From Primulina eburnea (taxonomy: Eukaryota > Streptophyta > Magnoliopsida > Lamiales > Gesneriaceae), in NCBI RefSeq assembly GCF_022965805.1, contig NW_027330892.1, positions 1-64,000 of the forward strand: a stretch of DNA of 64,000 nucleotides, read 5' to 3'. The stretch's first letter is position 1; every line of letters begins with the position of its first letter. This document shows positions 11,537 through 24,700 of the stretch, one piece after another. Below the pieces are notes generated by a model. It did not search any database. It worked only from the letters and a program-made list of their open reading frames with translations, and was not told the DNA's origin. The position numbers and the translations under genes are program-made.

Positions 11537-14479
11537 ATCTCCCCCCCTTAAGGGAATTTCGTCCGCGAAATTGACGTCACGGCACGAACAACTCAGGATA
11601 CTTCTCTCTCATCTCATCCTCTGGTTCCCACGTAGCCTCCTCTAACAAATGGTTCCTCCAAAGAACTTTGACAATGCCGATCTCTTTGTTCCTCAGAACT
11701 CTAACTGTGCGATCCAAAATCTGAATCGGAATCTCTTGATATGTCAAATTCGGCGTCAAGTCCAATGGCTCATGGCGTAGAACATGGGAAGGATCTGCAA
11801 CATACTTCCTGAGCATCGAAACGTGAAACACATTATGAACTCTGTCAAGATCTGGAGGTAGGGCTAATCTGTAGGCTCTGTCACCAACTCTGTCCAAAAT
11901 CTCGAATGGACCAATAAATCTAGGACTCAACTTGCCCTTCTTGCCAAATCTCATCACACCCTTGAGAGGTGCTATCTTCAGAAACACGTGGTCGCCAATC
12001 TCGAACTGCAAAGGTCTGCGACGAACATCTGCATAGCTCTTCTGTCTGGACTGGGCAGTCTTCATCCTTTCTCTGATAACAGCAACAACATCAGCAGTCT
12101 GCTGGACCAACTCTGGTCCCAACATCTTCCTCTCACCAACCTCGTCCCAATACAAGGGAGACCTGCACTTCCTGCCATAAAGTGCCTCATACGGTGCCAT
12201 GCCAATCGTCGCCTGGTAGCTATTATTATAAGTGAACTCAGCCAAAGGCAACAAAGAATCCCAGCTACCTGGAAAGTCTATAGTACACGCTCTGAGCATA
12301 TCCACAAGAATCTGAATGACTCTCTCTGACTGACCATCACTCTGAGGATGATAGGCTGTACTGAACGCTAATCGCGAACTCATAGCTCTGTGCAAACTCT
12401 TCCAAAACTCTGAAGTAAATCTGGGGTCACGATCAGACACGATCGACACAGGAACACCATGAAGTCTAACAATCTCTGCTATGTAGTCCTCGGCATACTG
12501 GTTCATCGAATACGTCGTCTTGACTGGAAGAAAGTGCGCTGACTTAGTCAATCGATCAACGATAACCCAAATAGAATTGAAACCTCTCCGCACTCTGGGA
12601 AGACCAGTCACGAAATCCATCGCAATATGCTCCCACTTCCACTGAGGAATCGGCAACGACAACAATGTCCCAGCAGGTCTCTGGTGCTCAATCTTCACCT
12701 GCTGACAAGTAAGGCACTGAGAAATGAACACGGCAACATCCTTCTTCATACCTGGCCACCAGTAGAGTCGACGAAGATCCTGATACATCTTCGTACTGCC
12801 TGGATGAATCGAATACGGCGCGGTATGAGCCTCTGTCAGAATATCTCTACGAATATCGTCGCCAGAAGGAACACAAATACGACCTCTGAAAGTCACCAAA
12901 CCATCACCATTCAAGGCAAACTCTGAATTACCTCTAATCTCTGCTCTATCTCTCAACTCTGTCAACTGAACATCAGTCGACTGCTCTCTACGAATCCTGT
13001 CCGTCAATGAAGATCGAATAACTAACGCTGAAAGACGAGCAATGGTGCCTGGAATCACCAGATCAATATCCTCTCTCTGCAAATCCATCAGTAACGGTCT
13101 CTGAATCAAAGAACTCAATGAAACACTCGACTTGCGGCTTAAAGCATCAGCCACAACATTCGCCTTCCCTGGGTGATAACTGATAGTCACATCGTAATCT
13201 TTGACCAGCTCTAACCACCTCCTCTGCCGCATATTGAGCTCTTTCTGCGAGAACAGATACTTCAAACTCTTGTGGTCTGTGAAGATCTCACACTTTTCGC
13301 CATACAGATAATGTCTCCAAATCTTAAGGGCGAAAACCACAGCTGCTAGCTCCAAATCGTGCGTCGGATAATTCTTCTCATAATCCTTCAACTGGCGAGA
13401 AGCATAGGCAATGACCTTACCTCTCTGCATCAACACTGCACCGAGACCCTTCTTCGACGCATCGGTAAAGACCACAAAATCCTCTGAACCACTGGGCAAT
13501 GCGAGAATAGGAGCTGACGTCAATCTATCCTTCAACTCCTGAAATGCACTCTGGCAATCTATAGACCACTCGAACTTCACAGTCTTCCTTGTCAGATTGG
13601 ACAATGGCAGGGCAATCTTGGAAAAATCCGAAATAAAACGACGATAATAACCCGCCAAACCAAGGAAACTGCGTACCTCTGAAACAGTCGTAGGAATAGG
13701 CCACTTCTGAATCGCCTCTATCTTCATCGGATCAACAGCAATGCCATCCCTCGAAACGACATGGCCTAGAAAAGAAATCTGATCCAGCCAAAACTCACAC
13801 TTCTTCAACTTAGCAAACAACCTCCGCTCTCTCAGCAACTGGAGAACAACTCTGAGATGCTCTGAATGAAGCTCTCTGGTCTTGGAATAGATCAATATAT
13901 CGTCGATAAAGACAATGACGAAGCTATCCAAATACGGCTTGAACACACGGTTCATCAGGTCCATGAAAACAGAAGGGGCATTGGTCAAACCAAAAGACAT
14001 CACGAGAAACTCATAGTGACCATACCTGGTCCTGAAAGCCGTCTTAGGGATATCAGACTCCCTAACCTTCAACTGATAGTAGCCAGACCGAAGATCAATC
14101 TTCGAGAAAACAGTGGCACCCTGGAGTTGGTCAAATAGATCGTCAATCCGTGGCAACGGATACTTGTTCTTGATCGTCACTTTGTTGAGCTCTCTGTAAT
14201 CGATACACAGACGCAAAGACCCGTCCTTCTTCTTAACAAATAGAACCGGAGCTCCCCAAGGCGAAGAACTCGGACGAATAAAACCCTTATCTAGAAGATC
14301 CTGCAACTGCGTCTTCAACTCTTTCATCTCGGTAGGAGCCATCCTATACGGAGCCTTAGAAATAGGAACCGTACCTGGAGCAAGATCAATAACAAACTCT
14401 ACATCCCTATCCGGCGGCAAACCCGGAACGTCATCCTCAAACACATCCGCAAACTCCCTCACCACATCAATATCATCAA
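11537..14479 (-). mobile_element. Element A second copy, 5'-truncated internal region
   Basis: The sequence from the LTR end through the PPT, the hairpin (11555-11572) and the pol 3' part repeats 5324-8266 with offset 6213 and no difference that I noticed. The match stops at 14479, inside pol. The rest of pol, gag, leader and 5' LTR are absent, and satellite sequence follows. This LTR-internal-LTR-internal structure is typical of recombination between LTRs or of a tandem duplication, not of a fresh insertion. Confidence 0.93.
11577..14479 (-). pseudogene. Truncated pol, second copy of element A
   Basis: This encodes residues from about 512 to 1476 of the element A polyprotein: RT, RNase H, integrase and tail, with all catalytic motifs ([15 protein letters not shown], integrase D-D-E). 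Gag, zinc knuckle and protease are missing. The open frame runs a few codons past the breakpoint into satellite DNA, to 14501; those extra residues are not part of the element. Without a start, gag, protease, primer site and a 5' LTR it cannot transpose. Confidence 0.95.
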
Positions 14480-15188
14480 CTTCAGTTTTAAGAATTGTCA
14501 ATCCAAGTTCTTTTTAAGAATAGCACGCAAAAGTGTTCTCAAAGTTCTATTGACAACTTCAGTTTTTCCATCCGTTTGAGGATGACAAGTAGTAGAAAAC
14601 AACAATTTTGTGTCAAGTTTAGCCCGTAAATTATTCCAAAAGTAACTCAAAAATTTAACATTGCGACGAGAAACAATAGTCCTAGGCATGCCATGCAACC
14701 TAACGACTTCTCTAAAGAACAAATCCGCAATGTTTGAAGCATCATCGGTTTTATGACAAGCTATAAAATGTGCCATCTTAGAGAATCTATCCACAACAAC
14801 CCCAAAATAAAGTCCATAGAAATGTCAATCCAAGTTCTTTTTAAGAATAGCACGCAATAGTGTTCCCAAAGTTATATTGACAACTTCAGTTTGTCCATCC
14901 GTTTGAGGATGACAAGTAGTTGAAAACAACAATTTTGTGCCAAGTTCAGCCCATAAAGTCTTCCAAAAGTAACTCAAGAATTTAACATCGCGACCCGAAA
15001 CAATAGTCCTAGGCATGCCAAGCAACCTAGCGACTTCTCTAAAGAACAAATCCGCAATGTTTGAAGCATCATCGGTTTTATGACATGCTATAAAATGTGC
15101 TATCTTAGAGAATCTATCCACAACAACAAAAATAGAATCCCTCCCCTTCTTAGTCCTAGGCAACCCCAAAATAAAGTCCATAGAAATG

Positions 15189-15552
15189 TCAATCCAAGTT
15201 CTTTTTAAAAATAGCACGCAAAGGTGTTCCCAAAGTTCTATTGACAACTTCAGTTTGTCCATCAGTTTGAGGATGACATGTAGTAGAAAACAACAATTTT
15301 GTGCCAAGTTTAGCCCATAAATTATTCCAAAAGTAACTCAAAAATTTAACATTGCGACGAGAAACTATAGTCCTAAGCATGCCATGCAACCTAGCGACTT
15401 CTCTAAAGAACAAATCCGCAATGTTTGAAGCATCATCGGTTTCATGACAAGCTATAAAATGTGTCATCTTAGAGAATCTATCCACAACAACAAAAATAGA
15501 ATCCCTCCTCTTCTAAGGCCTAGGCAACCCCAAACTAAAGTCCATAGAAATG
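15189..15552 (-). repeat. Representative 364-bp monomer
   Basis: A typical full-length unit. On the minus strand the order is: WIDISMDF (first catalytic Asp), glycine-leucine-proline stretch, [26 protein letters not shown], the site of the second Asp (here SRRN, Asp lost), [25 protein letters not shown] (catalytic Glu) and VVNRTL. The next unit is fused directly after LRAI.KKNL. The junction contains AACTTGG, which can be read as the end of one unit (KNL) or the beginning of the next (TW), suggesting a short-homology join. In this monomer a stop replaces part of the region near 15515. Confidence 0.8.
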
Positions 15553-18388
15553 TCAATCCAAGTTCCTTTTAAGAATAGCACGCAAAAGTGTTCCCAAAGT
15601 TCTATGGACAACTTCAGTTTGTCCATCCGTTTGAGGATGACAAGTAGTAGAAAACAACAATTTTGTGCCAAGTTTAGCCCATAAATTATTCCAAAAGTAA
15701 CTTAAAAATTTAACATTGCGACGAGAAACAATAGTCCTAGGCATGCCATGCAACCTAGCGACTTCTCTAAAGAACAAATCAGCAATGTTTGAAGCATCAT
15801 CGGTTTCATGACAAGCTATAAAATGTGCCATCTTAGAGAATCTATCCACAACAACAAAAATAGAATCCCTCCTCTTCTTAGGCCTAGGCAACCCCAAACT
15901 AAAGTCCATAAAAATGTCAATCCAAGTTCCTTTTAAGAATAGCACGCAAAAGTGTTCCCAAAGTTCTATGGACAACTTCAGTTTGTCCATCCGTTTGAGG
16001 ATGACAAGTAGTAGAAAACAACAATTTTGTGCCAAGTTTAGCCCATAAATTATTCCAAAAGTAACTTAAAAATTTAACATTGCGACGAGAAACAATAGTC
16101 CTAGGCATGCCATGCAACCTAGCGACTTCTCTAAAGAACAAATCCGCAATGTTTGAAGCATCATCGGTTTCATGACAAGCTATAAATCTGCCATCTTAGA
16201 GAATCTATCCACAACAACAAAAATAGAATCCCTCCTCTTCTTAGGCCTAGGCAACCCCAAACTAAAGTCCATAGAAATGTCAATCCAAGTTCTTTTTAAG
16301 AATAGCACGCAAAGTTGTTCCCAAAGTTCTATTGACAACTTCAGTTTGTCCATCAGTTTGAGGATGACAAGTAGTAGAAAACAACAATTTTGTGCCAAGT
16401 TCTGCCCATAAAGTCTTCCAAAAGTAACTCAAAAATTTAACATCGCGAACAGAATCAATAGTCCTAGGCATGCCAAGCAACCTAGCGACTTCTCTAAAGA
16501 ACAAATCCGCAATGTTTGAAGCATCATCGGTTTTATGACAAGGTATAAAATGTGCCATCTTAGAGAATCTATCCACAACAACAAAAATGGAATCCCTCCT
16601 CTTCTTAGGCCTAGGCAATCCCAAACTAAAGTCCATAGAAATGTCAATCCAAGTTCTTTTTAAGAATAGCACGCAAAAGTGTTCCCAAAGTTTTATTGAC
16701 AACTTCAGTTTGTCCATCTGTTTGAGAATGACAAGTAGTAGAAAACAACAATTTTGTCCAAGTTTAGCCCGTAAATTTTTCCAAAAGTAACTCAAAAATT
16801 TAACATTGCGACGAGAAACAATAGTCCTAGGCATGCCATGCAACCTAGCGAATTCTCTAAAGAACAAATCCACAATGTTTGAAGCATCATCGGTTTCATG
16901 ACAAGCTATAAAATGTGCCATCTTAGAGAATCTATCCACAACTACAAAAATAGAATCCATCCTCTTCTTAGGCCTAGGCAACCCCAAACTAAAGTCCATA
17001 GAAATGTCAATCCAAGTTCTTTTTAAGAATAGCACGCAAACGTATTACCAAAGTTTTATTGACAACTTCAGTTTGTCCATCTGTTTGAGAATGACAAGTA
17101 GTAGAAAACAACAATTTTGTGCCAAGTTTAGCCCATAAATTATTCCAAAAGTAACTCAAAAATTTAACATTGCGACGAGAAACAATAGTACTAGGCATGC
17201 CATGCAACCTAGCGACTTCTCTAAAGAACAAATCCGTAATGTTTGAAGCATCATCGGTTTCATGACAAGCTATAAAATGTGCCATCTTAGAGAATCTATC
17301 CACAACTACAAATATAGAATCCCTCTTCTTCTTAGGCCTAGGCAACTCCAAAAGAAAGTCCAGAGAAATGTCAATCCAAGTTCTTTTTAATAATAGCACG
17401 CAAAAGTGTTCCCAAAGTTCTATTGACAACTTCAGTTTGTCCATCCGTTTGAGGATGACAAGTAGTAGAAAACAAAAATTTTGTGCCAAGTTTAGCCCAT
17501 AAATTATTCCAAAAGTAACTCAAAAATCTAACATTGCTACGAGAAACAATAGTCCTAGGCATGCCATGCAACCTAGCGACTTCTCTAAAGAACAAATCCG
17601 CAATGTTTGAAGCATCATCGGTTTTATGACAAGCTATAAAATGTGCCATCTTAGAGAATCTATCCACAATAACCCCAAAATAAAGTCCATAGAAATGTCA
17701 ATCCAAGTTTTTTTTAAGAATAGCACGCAAAAGTGTTCCCAAAGTTATATTGACAACTTCAGTTTGTCCATCCGTTTGAGGATGACAAGTAGTAGAAAAC
17801 AACAATTTTGTGCCAAGTACAGCCCATAAAGTCTTCCAAAAGTAACTCAAAAATTTAACATTGCGACGAGAAACAATAGTCCTAGGCATGCCATGCAACC
17901 TAGCGACTTCTCTAAAGAACAAATCCGTAATGTTTGAAGCATCATCGGTTTCATGACAAGCTATAAAATGTGCCATCTTAGAGAATCTATCCACAACTAC
18001 AAAAATAGAATCCCTCCTCTTCTTAGGCCTAGGCAACTCCAAAATAAAGTCCAGAGAAATGTCAATCCAAGTTCTTTTTAAGAATAGCACGCAGAAGTGT
18101 TCCCAAAGTTCTATTGACAACTTCAGTTTGTCCATCCGTTTGAGGATGACAAGTAGTAGAAAACAACAATTTTGTGTCAAGTTTAGCCCATAAATTATTC
18201 CAAAAGTAACTCAAAAATCTAACATTGCGACGAGAAACAATAGTCCTAGGCATGCCAGGCAACCTAGCGACTTCTCTAAAGAACAAATCCGCAATGTTTG
18301 AAGCATCATCGGTTTTATGACAAGCTATAAAATGTGCCATCTTAGAGAATCTATCCACAACAACCCCAAAATAAAGTCCATAGAAATG

Positions 18389-18715
18389 TCAATCCAAGTT
18401 CTTTTTAAGAATAGCACGCAAAAGTGTTCCCAAAGTTATATTGACAACTTCAGTTTGTCCATCCGTTTGAGGATGACAAGTAGTAGAAAACAACAATTTT
18501 GTGCCAAGTTCAGCCCATAAATTATTCCAAAAGTAACTCAAAAATTTAACATTGCGACGAGAAACAATAGTCCTAGGCATGCCATGCAACCTAGCGACTT
18601 CTCTAAAGAACAAATCCGTAATGTTTGAAGCATCATCGGTTTCAAGACAAGCTATAAAATGTGCCATCTTAAAAAATCTATCCACAACAACCCCAAAATA
18701 AAGTCCATAGAAATG
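18389..18715 (-). repeat. Representative 327-bp monomer (37-bp deletion variant)
   Basis: This unit lacks 37 bp that in full monomers lie between ctatccacaacaac and cccaaaataaag. The missing segment ends in CAAC and is preceded by CAAC, so the deletion is consistent with slippage between 4-bp direct repeats. It removes the codons just after the first catalytic region (proline-arginine-lysine stretch). The same deletion is seen in 17 monomers of domain 1 and at least three in the left block, so it arose once and spread with the blocks. Confidence 0.85.
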
Positions 18716-21700
18716 TCAATCCCAGTTCTTTTTAAGAATAGCACGCAAAAGTGTTCCCAAAGTTATATTGACAACTTCAGTTTGTCCATCCGTTTGAGGA
18801 TGACAAGTAGTAGAAAACAACAATTTTGTGCCAAGTTCAGCCCATAAAGTCTTCCAAAAGTAACTCAAGAATTTAACATCGCGACCAGAAACAATAGTCC
18901 TAGGCATGCCAAGCAACCTAGCGACTTCTCTAAAGAACAAATCCGCAATGTTTGAAGCATCATCGGTTTTATGACAAGCTATAAAATGTGCCGTCTTAGA
19001 GAATCTATCCACAACAACAAAAATAGAATACATCCCCTTCTTAGTCCTAGGCAACCCCAAAATAAAGTCCATAGAAATGTCAATCCAAGTTCTTTTTAAG
19101 AATAGCACGCAAAAGTGTTCTCAAAGTTCTATTGACAACTTCAGTTTTTCCATCCGTTTGAGGATGACAAGTAGTAGAAAACAACAATTTTGTGTCAAGT
19201 TTAGCCCGTAAATTATTCCAAAAGTAACTCAAAAATTTAACATTGCGACGAGAAACAATAGTCCTAGGCATGCCATGCAACCTAACGACTTCTCTAAAGA
19301 ACAAATCCGCAATGTTTGAAGCATCATCGGTTTTATGACAAGCTATAAAATGTGCCATCTTAGAGAATCTATCCACAACAACCCCAAAATAAAGTCCATA
19401 GAAATGTCAATCCAAGTTCTTTTTAAGAATAGCACGCAATAGTGTTCCCAAAGTTATATTGACAACTTCAGTTTGTCCATCCGTTTGAGGATGACAAGTA
19501 GTAGAAAACAACAATTTTGTGCCAAGTTCAGCCCATAAAGTCTTCCAAAAGTAACTCAAGAATTTAACATCGCGACCCGAAACAATAGTCCTAGGCATGC
19601 CAAGCAACCTAGCGACTTCTCTAAAGAACAAATCCGCAATGTTTGAAGCATCATCGGTTTTATGACATGCTATAAAATGTGCTATCTTAGAGAATCTATC
19701 CACAACAACAAAAATAGAATCCCTCCCCTTCTTAGTCCTAGGCAACCCCAAAATAAAGTCCATAGAAATGTCAATCCAAGTTCTTTTTAAAAATAGCACG
19801 CAAAGGTGTTCCCAAAGTTCTATTGACAACTTCAGTTTGTCCATCAGTTTGAGGATGACATGTAGTAGAAAACAACAATTTTGTGCCAAGTTTAGCCCAT
19901 AAATTATTCCAAAAGTAACTCAAAAATTTAACATTGCGACGAGAAACTATAGTCCTAAGCATGCCATGCAACCTAGCGACTTCTCTAAAGAACAAATCCG
20001 CAATGTTTGAAGCATCATCGGTTTCATGACAAGCTATAAAATGTGCCATCTTAGAGAATCTATCCACAACAACAAAAATAGAATCCCTCCTCTTCTAAGG
20101 CCTAGGCAACCCCAAACTAAAGTCCATAGAAATGTCAATCCAAGTTCCTTTTAAGAATAGCACGCAAAAGTGTTCCCAAAGTTCTATGGACAACTTCAGT
20201 TTGTCCATCCGTTTGAGGATGACAAGTAGTAGAAAACAACAATTTTGTGCCAAGTTTAGCCCATAAATTATTCCAAAAGTAACTTAAAAATTTAACATTG
20301 CGACGAGAAACAATAGTCCTAGGCATGCCATGCAACCTAGCGACTTCTCTAAAGAACAAATCAGCAATGTTTGAAGCATCATCGGTTTCATGACAAGCTA
20401 TAAAATGTGCCATCTTAGAGAATCTATCCACAACAACAAAAATAGAATCCCTCCTCTTCTTAGGCCTAGGCAACCCCAAACTAAAGTCCATAAAAATGTC
20501 AATCCAAGTTCCTTTTAAGAATAGCACGCAAAAGTGTTCCCAAAGTTCTATGGACAACTTCAGTTTGTCCATCCGTTTGAGGATGACAAGTAGTAGAAAA
20601 CAACAATTTTGTGCCAAGTTTAGCCCATAAATTATTCCAAAAGTAACTTAAAAATTTAACATTGCGACGAGAAACAATAGTCCTAGGCATGCCATGCAAC
20701 CTAGCGACTTCTCTAAAGAACAAATCCGCAATGTTTGAAGCATCATCGGTTTCATGACAAGCTATAAATCTGCCATCTTAGAGAATCTATCCACAACAAC
20801 AAAAATAGAATCCCTCCTCTTCTTAGGCCTAGGAAACCCCAAACTAAAGTCCATAGAAATGTCAATCCAAGTTCTTTTTAAGAATAGCACGCAAAGGTGT
20901 TCCCAAAGTTCTATTGACAACTTCAGTTTGTCCATCAGTTTGAGGATGACAAGTAGTAGAAAACAACAATTTTGTGCCAAGTTCAGCCCATAAAGTCTTC
21001 CAAAAGTAACTCAAAAATTTAACATCGCGAACAGAATCAATAGTCCTAGGCATGCCAAGCAACCTAGCGACTTCTCTAAAGAACAAATCCGCAATGTTTG
21101 AAGCATCATCGGTTTTATGACAAGGTATAAAATGTGCCATCTTAGAGAATCTATCCACAACAACAAAAATGGAATCCCTCCTCTTCTTAGGCCTAGGCAA
21201 TCCCAAACTAAAGTCCATAGAAATGTCAATCCAAGTTCTTTTTAAGAATAGCACGCAAAAGTGTTCCCAAAGTTTTATTGACAACTTCAGTTTGTCCATC
21301 TGTTTGAGAATGACAAGTAGTAGAAAACAACAATTTTGTGCCAAGTTTAGCCCGTAAATTTTTCCAAAAGTAACTCAAAAATTTAACATTGCGACGAGAA
21401 ACAATAGTCCTAGGCATGCCATGCAACTTAGCGAATTCTCTAAAGAACAAATCCACAATGTTTGAAGCATCATCGGTTTCATGACAAGCTATAAAATGTG
21501 CCATCTTAGAGAATTTATCCACAACTACAAAAATAGAATCCATCCTCTTCTTAGGCCTAGGCAACCCCAAACTAAAGTCCATAGAAATGTCAATCCAAGT
21601 TCTTTTTAAGAATAGCACGCAAACGTATTACCAAAGTTTTATTGACAACTTCAGTTTGTCCATCTGTTTGAGAATGACAAGTAGTAGAAAACAACAATTT

Positions 21701-24700
21701 TGTGCCAAGTTTAGCCCATAAATTATTCCAAAAGTAACTCAAAAATTTAACATTGCGACGAGAAACAATAGTCCTAGGCATGCCATGCAACCTAGCGACT
21801 TCTCTAAAGAACAAATCCGTAATGTTTGAAGCATCATCGGTTTCATGACAAGCTATAAAATGTGCCATCTTAGAGAATCTATCCACAACTACAAAAATAG
21901 AATCCCTCCTTTTCTTAGGCCTAGGCAACTCCAAAATAAAGTCCAGAGAAATGTCAATCCAAGTTCTTTTTAAGAATAGCACGCAAAAGTATTCCCAAAG
22001 TTCTATTGACAACTTCAGTTTGTCCATTCGTTTGAGGATGACAAGTAGTAGAAAACAACAATTTTGTGCCAAGTTTAGCCCATAAAGTCTTCCAGAAGTA
22101 ACTCAAGAATTTAACATCGCGACCAGAAACAATAGTCCTAGGTATGCCAAGCAACCTAGCGTCTTCTCTAAAGAACAAATCCGCAATGTTTGAAGCATCA
22201 TCGGTTTTATGACAAGCTATAAAATGTGCCATCTTAAAGAATCTATCCACAACAACCCCAAAATAAAGTCCATAGAAATGTCAATCCAAGTTCTTTTTAA
22301 GAATAGCACGCAAAAGTGTTCCCAAAGTAATATTGACAACTTCAGTTTGTCCATCCGTTTGAGGATGACAAGTAGTAGAAAACAACAATTTTGTGCCAAG
22401 TACAGCCCATAAAGTCTTCCAAAAGTAACTCAAAAATTTAACATTGCGACGAGAAACAATAGTCCTAGGCATGCCATGCAACCTAGCGAATTCTCTAAAG
22501 AACAAATCCACAATGTTTGAAGCATCATCGGTTTCATGACAAGCTATAAAATGTGCCATCTTAGAGAATCTATCCACAACTACAAAAATAGAATCCATCC
22601 TCTTCTTAGGCCTAGGCAACCCCAAACTAAAGTCCATAGAAATGTCAATCCAAGTTCTTTTTAAGAATAGCACGCAAACGTATTACCAAAGTTTTATTGA
22701 CAACTTCAGTTTGTCCATCAGTTTGAGGATGACATGTAGTAGAAAACAACAATTTTGTGCCAAGTTTAGCCCATAAATTATTCCAAAAGTAACTCAAAAA
22801 TTTAACATTGCGACGAGAAACTATAGTCCTAAGCATGCCATGCAACCTAGCGACTTCTCTAAAGAACAAATCCGCAATGTTTGAAGCATCATCGGTTTCA
22901 TGACAAGCTATAAAATGTGTCATCTTAGAGAATCTATCCACAACAACAAAAATAGAATCCCTCCTCTTCTAAGGCCTAGGCAACCCCAAACTAAAGTCCA
23001 TAGAAATGTCAATCCAAGTTCCTTTTAAGAATAGCACGCAAAAGTGTTCCCAAAGTTCTATGGACAACTTCAGTTTGTCCATCCGTTTGAGGATGACAAG
23101 TAGTAGAAAACAACAATTTTGTGCCAAGTTTAGCCCATAAATTATTCCAAAAGTAACTTAAAAATTTAACATTGCGACGAGAAACAATAGTCCTAGGCAT
23201 GCCATGCAACCTAGCGACTTCTCTAAAGAACAAATCAGCAATGTTTGAAGCATCATCGGTTTCATGACAAGCTATAAAATGTGCCATCTTAGAGAATCTA
23301 TCCACAACAACAAAAATAGAATCCCTCCTCTTCTTAGGCCTAGGCAACCCCAAACTAAAGTCCATAAAAATGTCAATCCAAGTTCCTTTTAAGAATAGCA
23401 CGCAAAAGTGTTCCCAAAGTTCTATGGACAACTTCAGTTTGTCCATCCGTTTGAGGATGACAAGTAGTAGAAAACAACAATTTTGTGCCAAGTTTAGCCC
23501 ATAAATTATTCCAAAAGTAACTTAAAAATTTAACATTGCGACGAGAAACAATAGTCCTAGGCATGCCATGCAACCTAGCGACTTCTCTAAAGAACAAATC
23601 CGCAATGTTTGAAGCATCATCGGTTTCATGACAAGCTATAAATCTGCCATCTTAGAGAATCTATCCACAACAACAAAAATAGAATCCCTCCTCTTCTTAG
23701 GCCTAGGCAACCCCAAACTAAAGTCCATAGAAATGTCAATCCAAGTTCTTTTTAAGAATAGCACGCAAAGGTGTTCCCAAAGTTCTATTGACAACTTCAG
23801 TTTGTCCATCAGTTTGAGGATGACAAGTAGTAGAAAACAACAATTTTGTGCCAAGTTCTGCCCATAAAGTCTTCCAAAAGTAACTCAAAAATTTAACATC
23901 GCGAACAGAATCAATAGTCCTAGGCATGCCAAGCAACCTAGCGACTTCTCTAAAGAACAAATCCGCAATGTTTGAAGCATCATCGGTTTTATGACAAGGT
24001 ATAAAATGTGCCATCTTAGAGAATCTATCCACAACAACAAAAATGGAATCCCTCCTCTTCTTAGGCCTAGGCAATCCCAAACTAAAGTCCATAGAAATGT
24101 CAATCCAAGTTCTTTTTAAGAATAGCACGCAAAAGTGTTCCCAAAGTTTTATTGACAACTTCAGTTTGTCCATCTGTTTGAGAATGACAAGTAGTAGAAA
24201 ACAACAATTTTGTCCAAGTTTAGCCCGTAAATTTTTCCAAAAGTAACTCAAAAATTTAACATTGCGACGAGAAACAATAGTCCTAGGCATGCCATGCAAC
24301 CTAGCGAATTCTCTAAAGAACAAATCCACAATGTTTGAAGCATCATCGGTTTCATGACAAGCTATAAAATGTGCCATCTTAGAGAATCTATCCACAACTA
24401 CAAAAATAGAATCCATCCTCTTCTTAGGCCTAGGCAACCCCAAACTAAAGTCCATAGAAATGTCAATCCAAGTTCTTTTTAAGAATAGCACGCAAACGTA
24501 TTACCAAAGTTTTATTGACAACTTCAGTTTGTCCATCTGTTTGAGAATGACAAGTAGTAGAAAACAACAATTTTGTGCCAAGTTTAGCCCATAAATTATT
24601 CCAAAAGTAACTCAAAAATTTAACATTGCGACGAGAAACAATAGTACTAGGCATGCCATGCAACCTAGCGACTTCTCTAAAGAACAAATCCGTAATGTTT

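Noticed and set aside
14498..17035. Satellite as a family of functional integrase genes
   Set aside because: Only the core domain is present, frames are broken at each junction, and the catalytic triad is incomplete.
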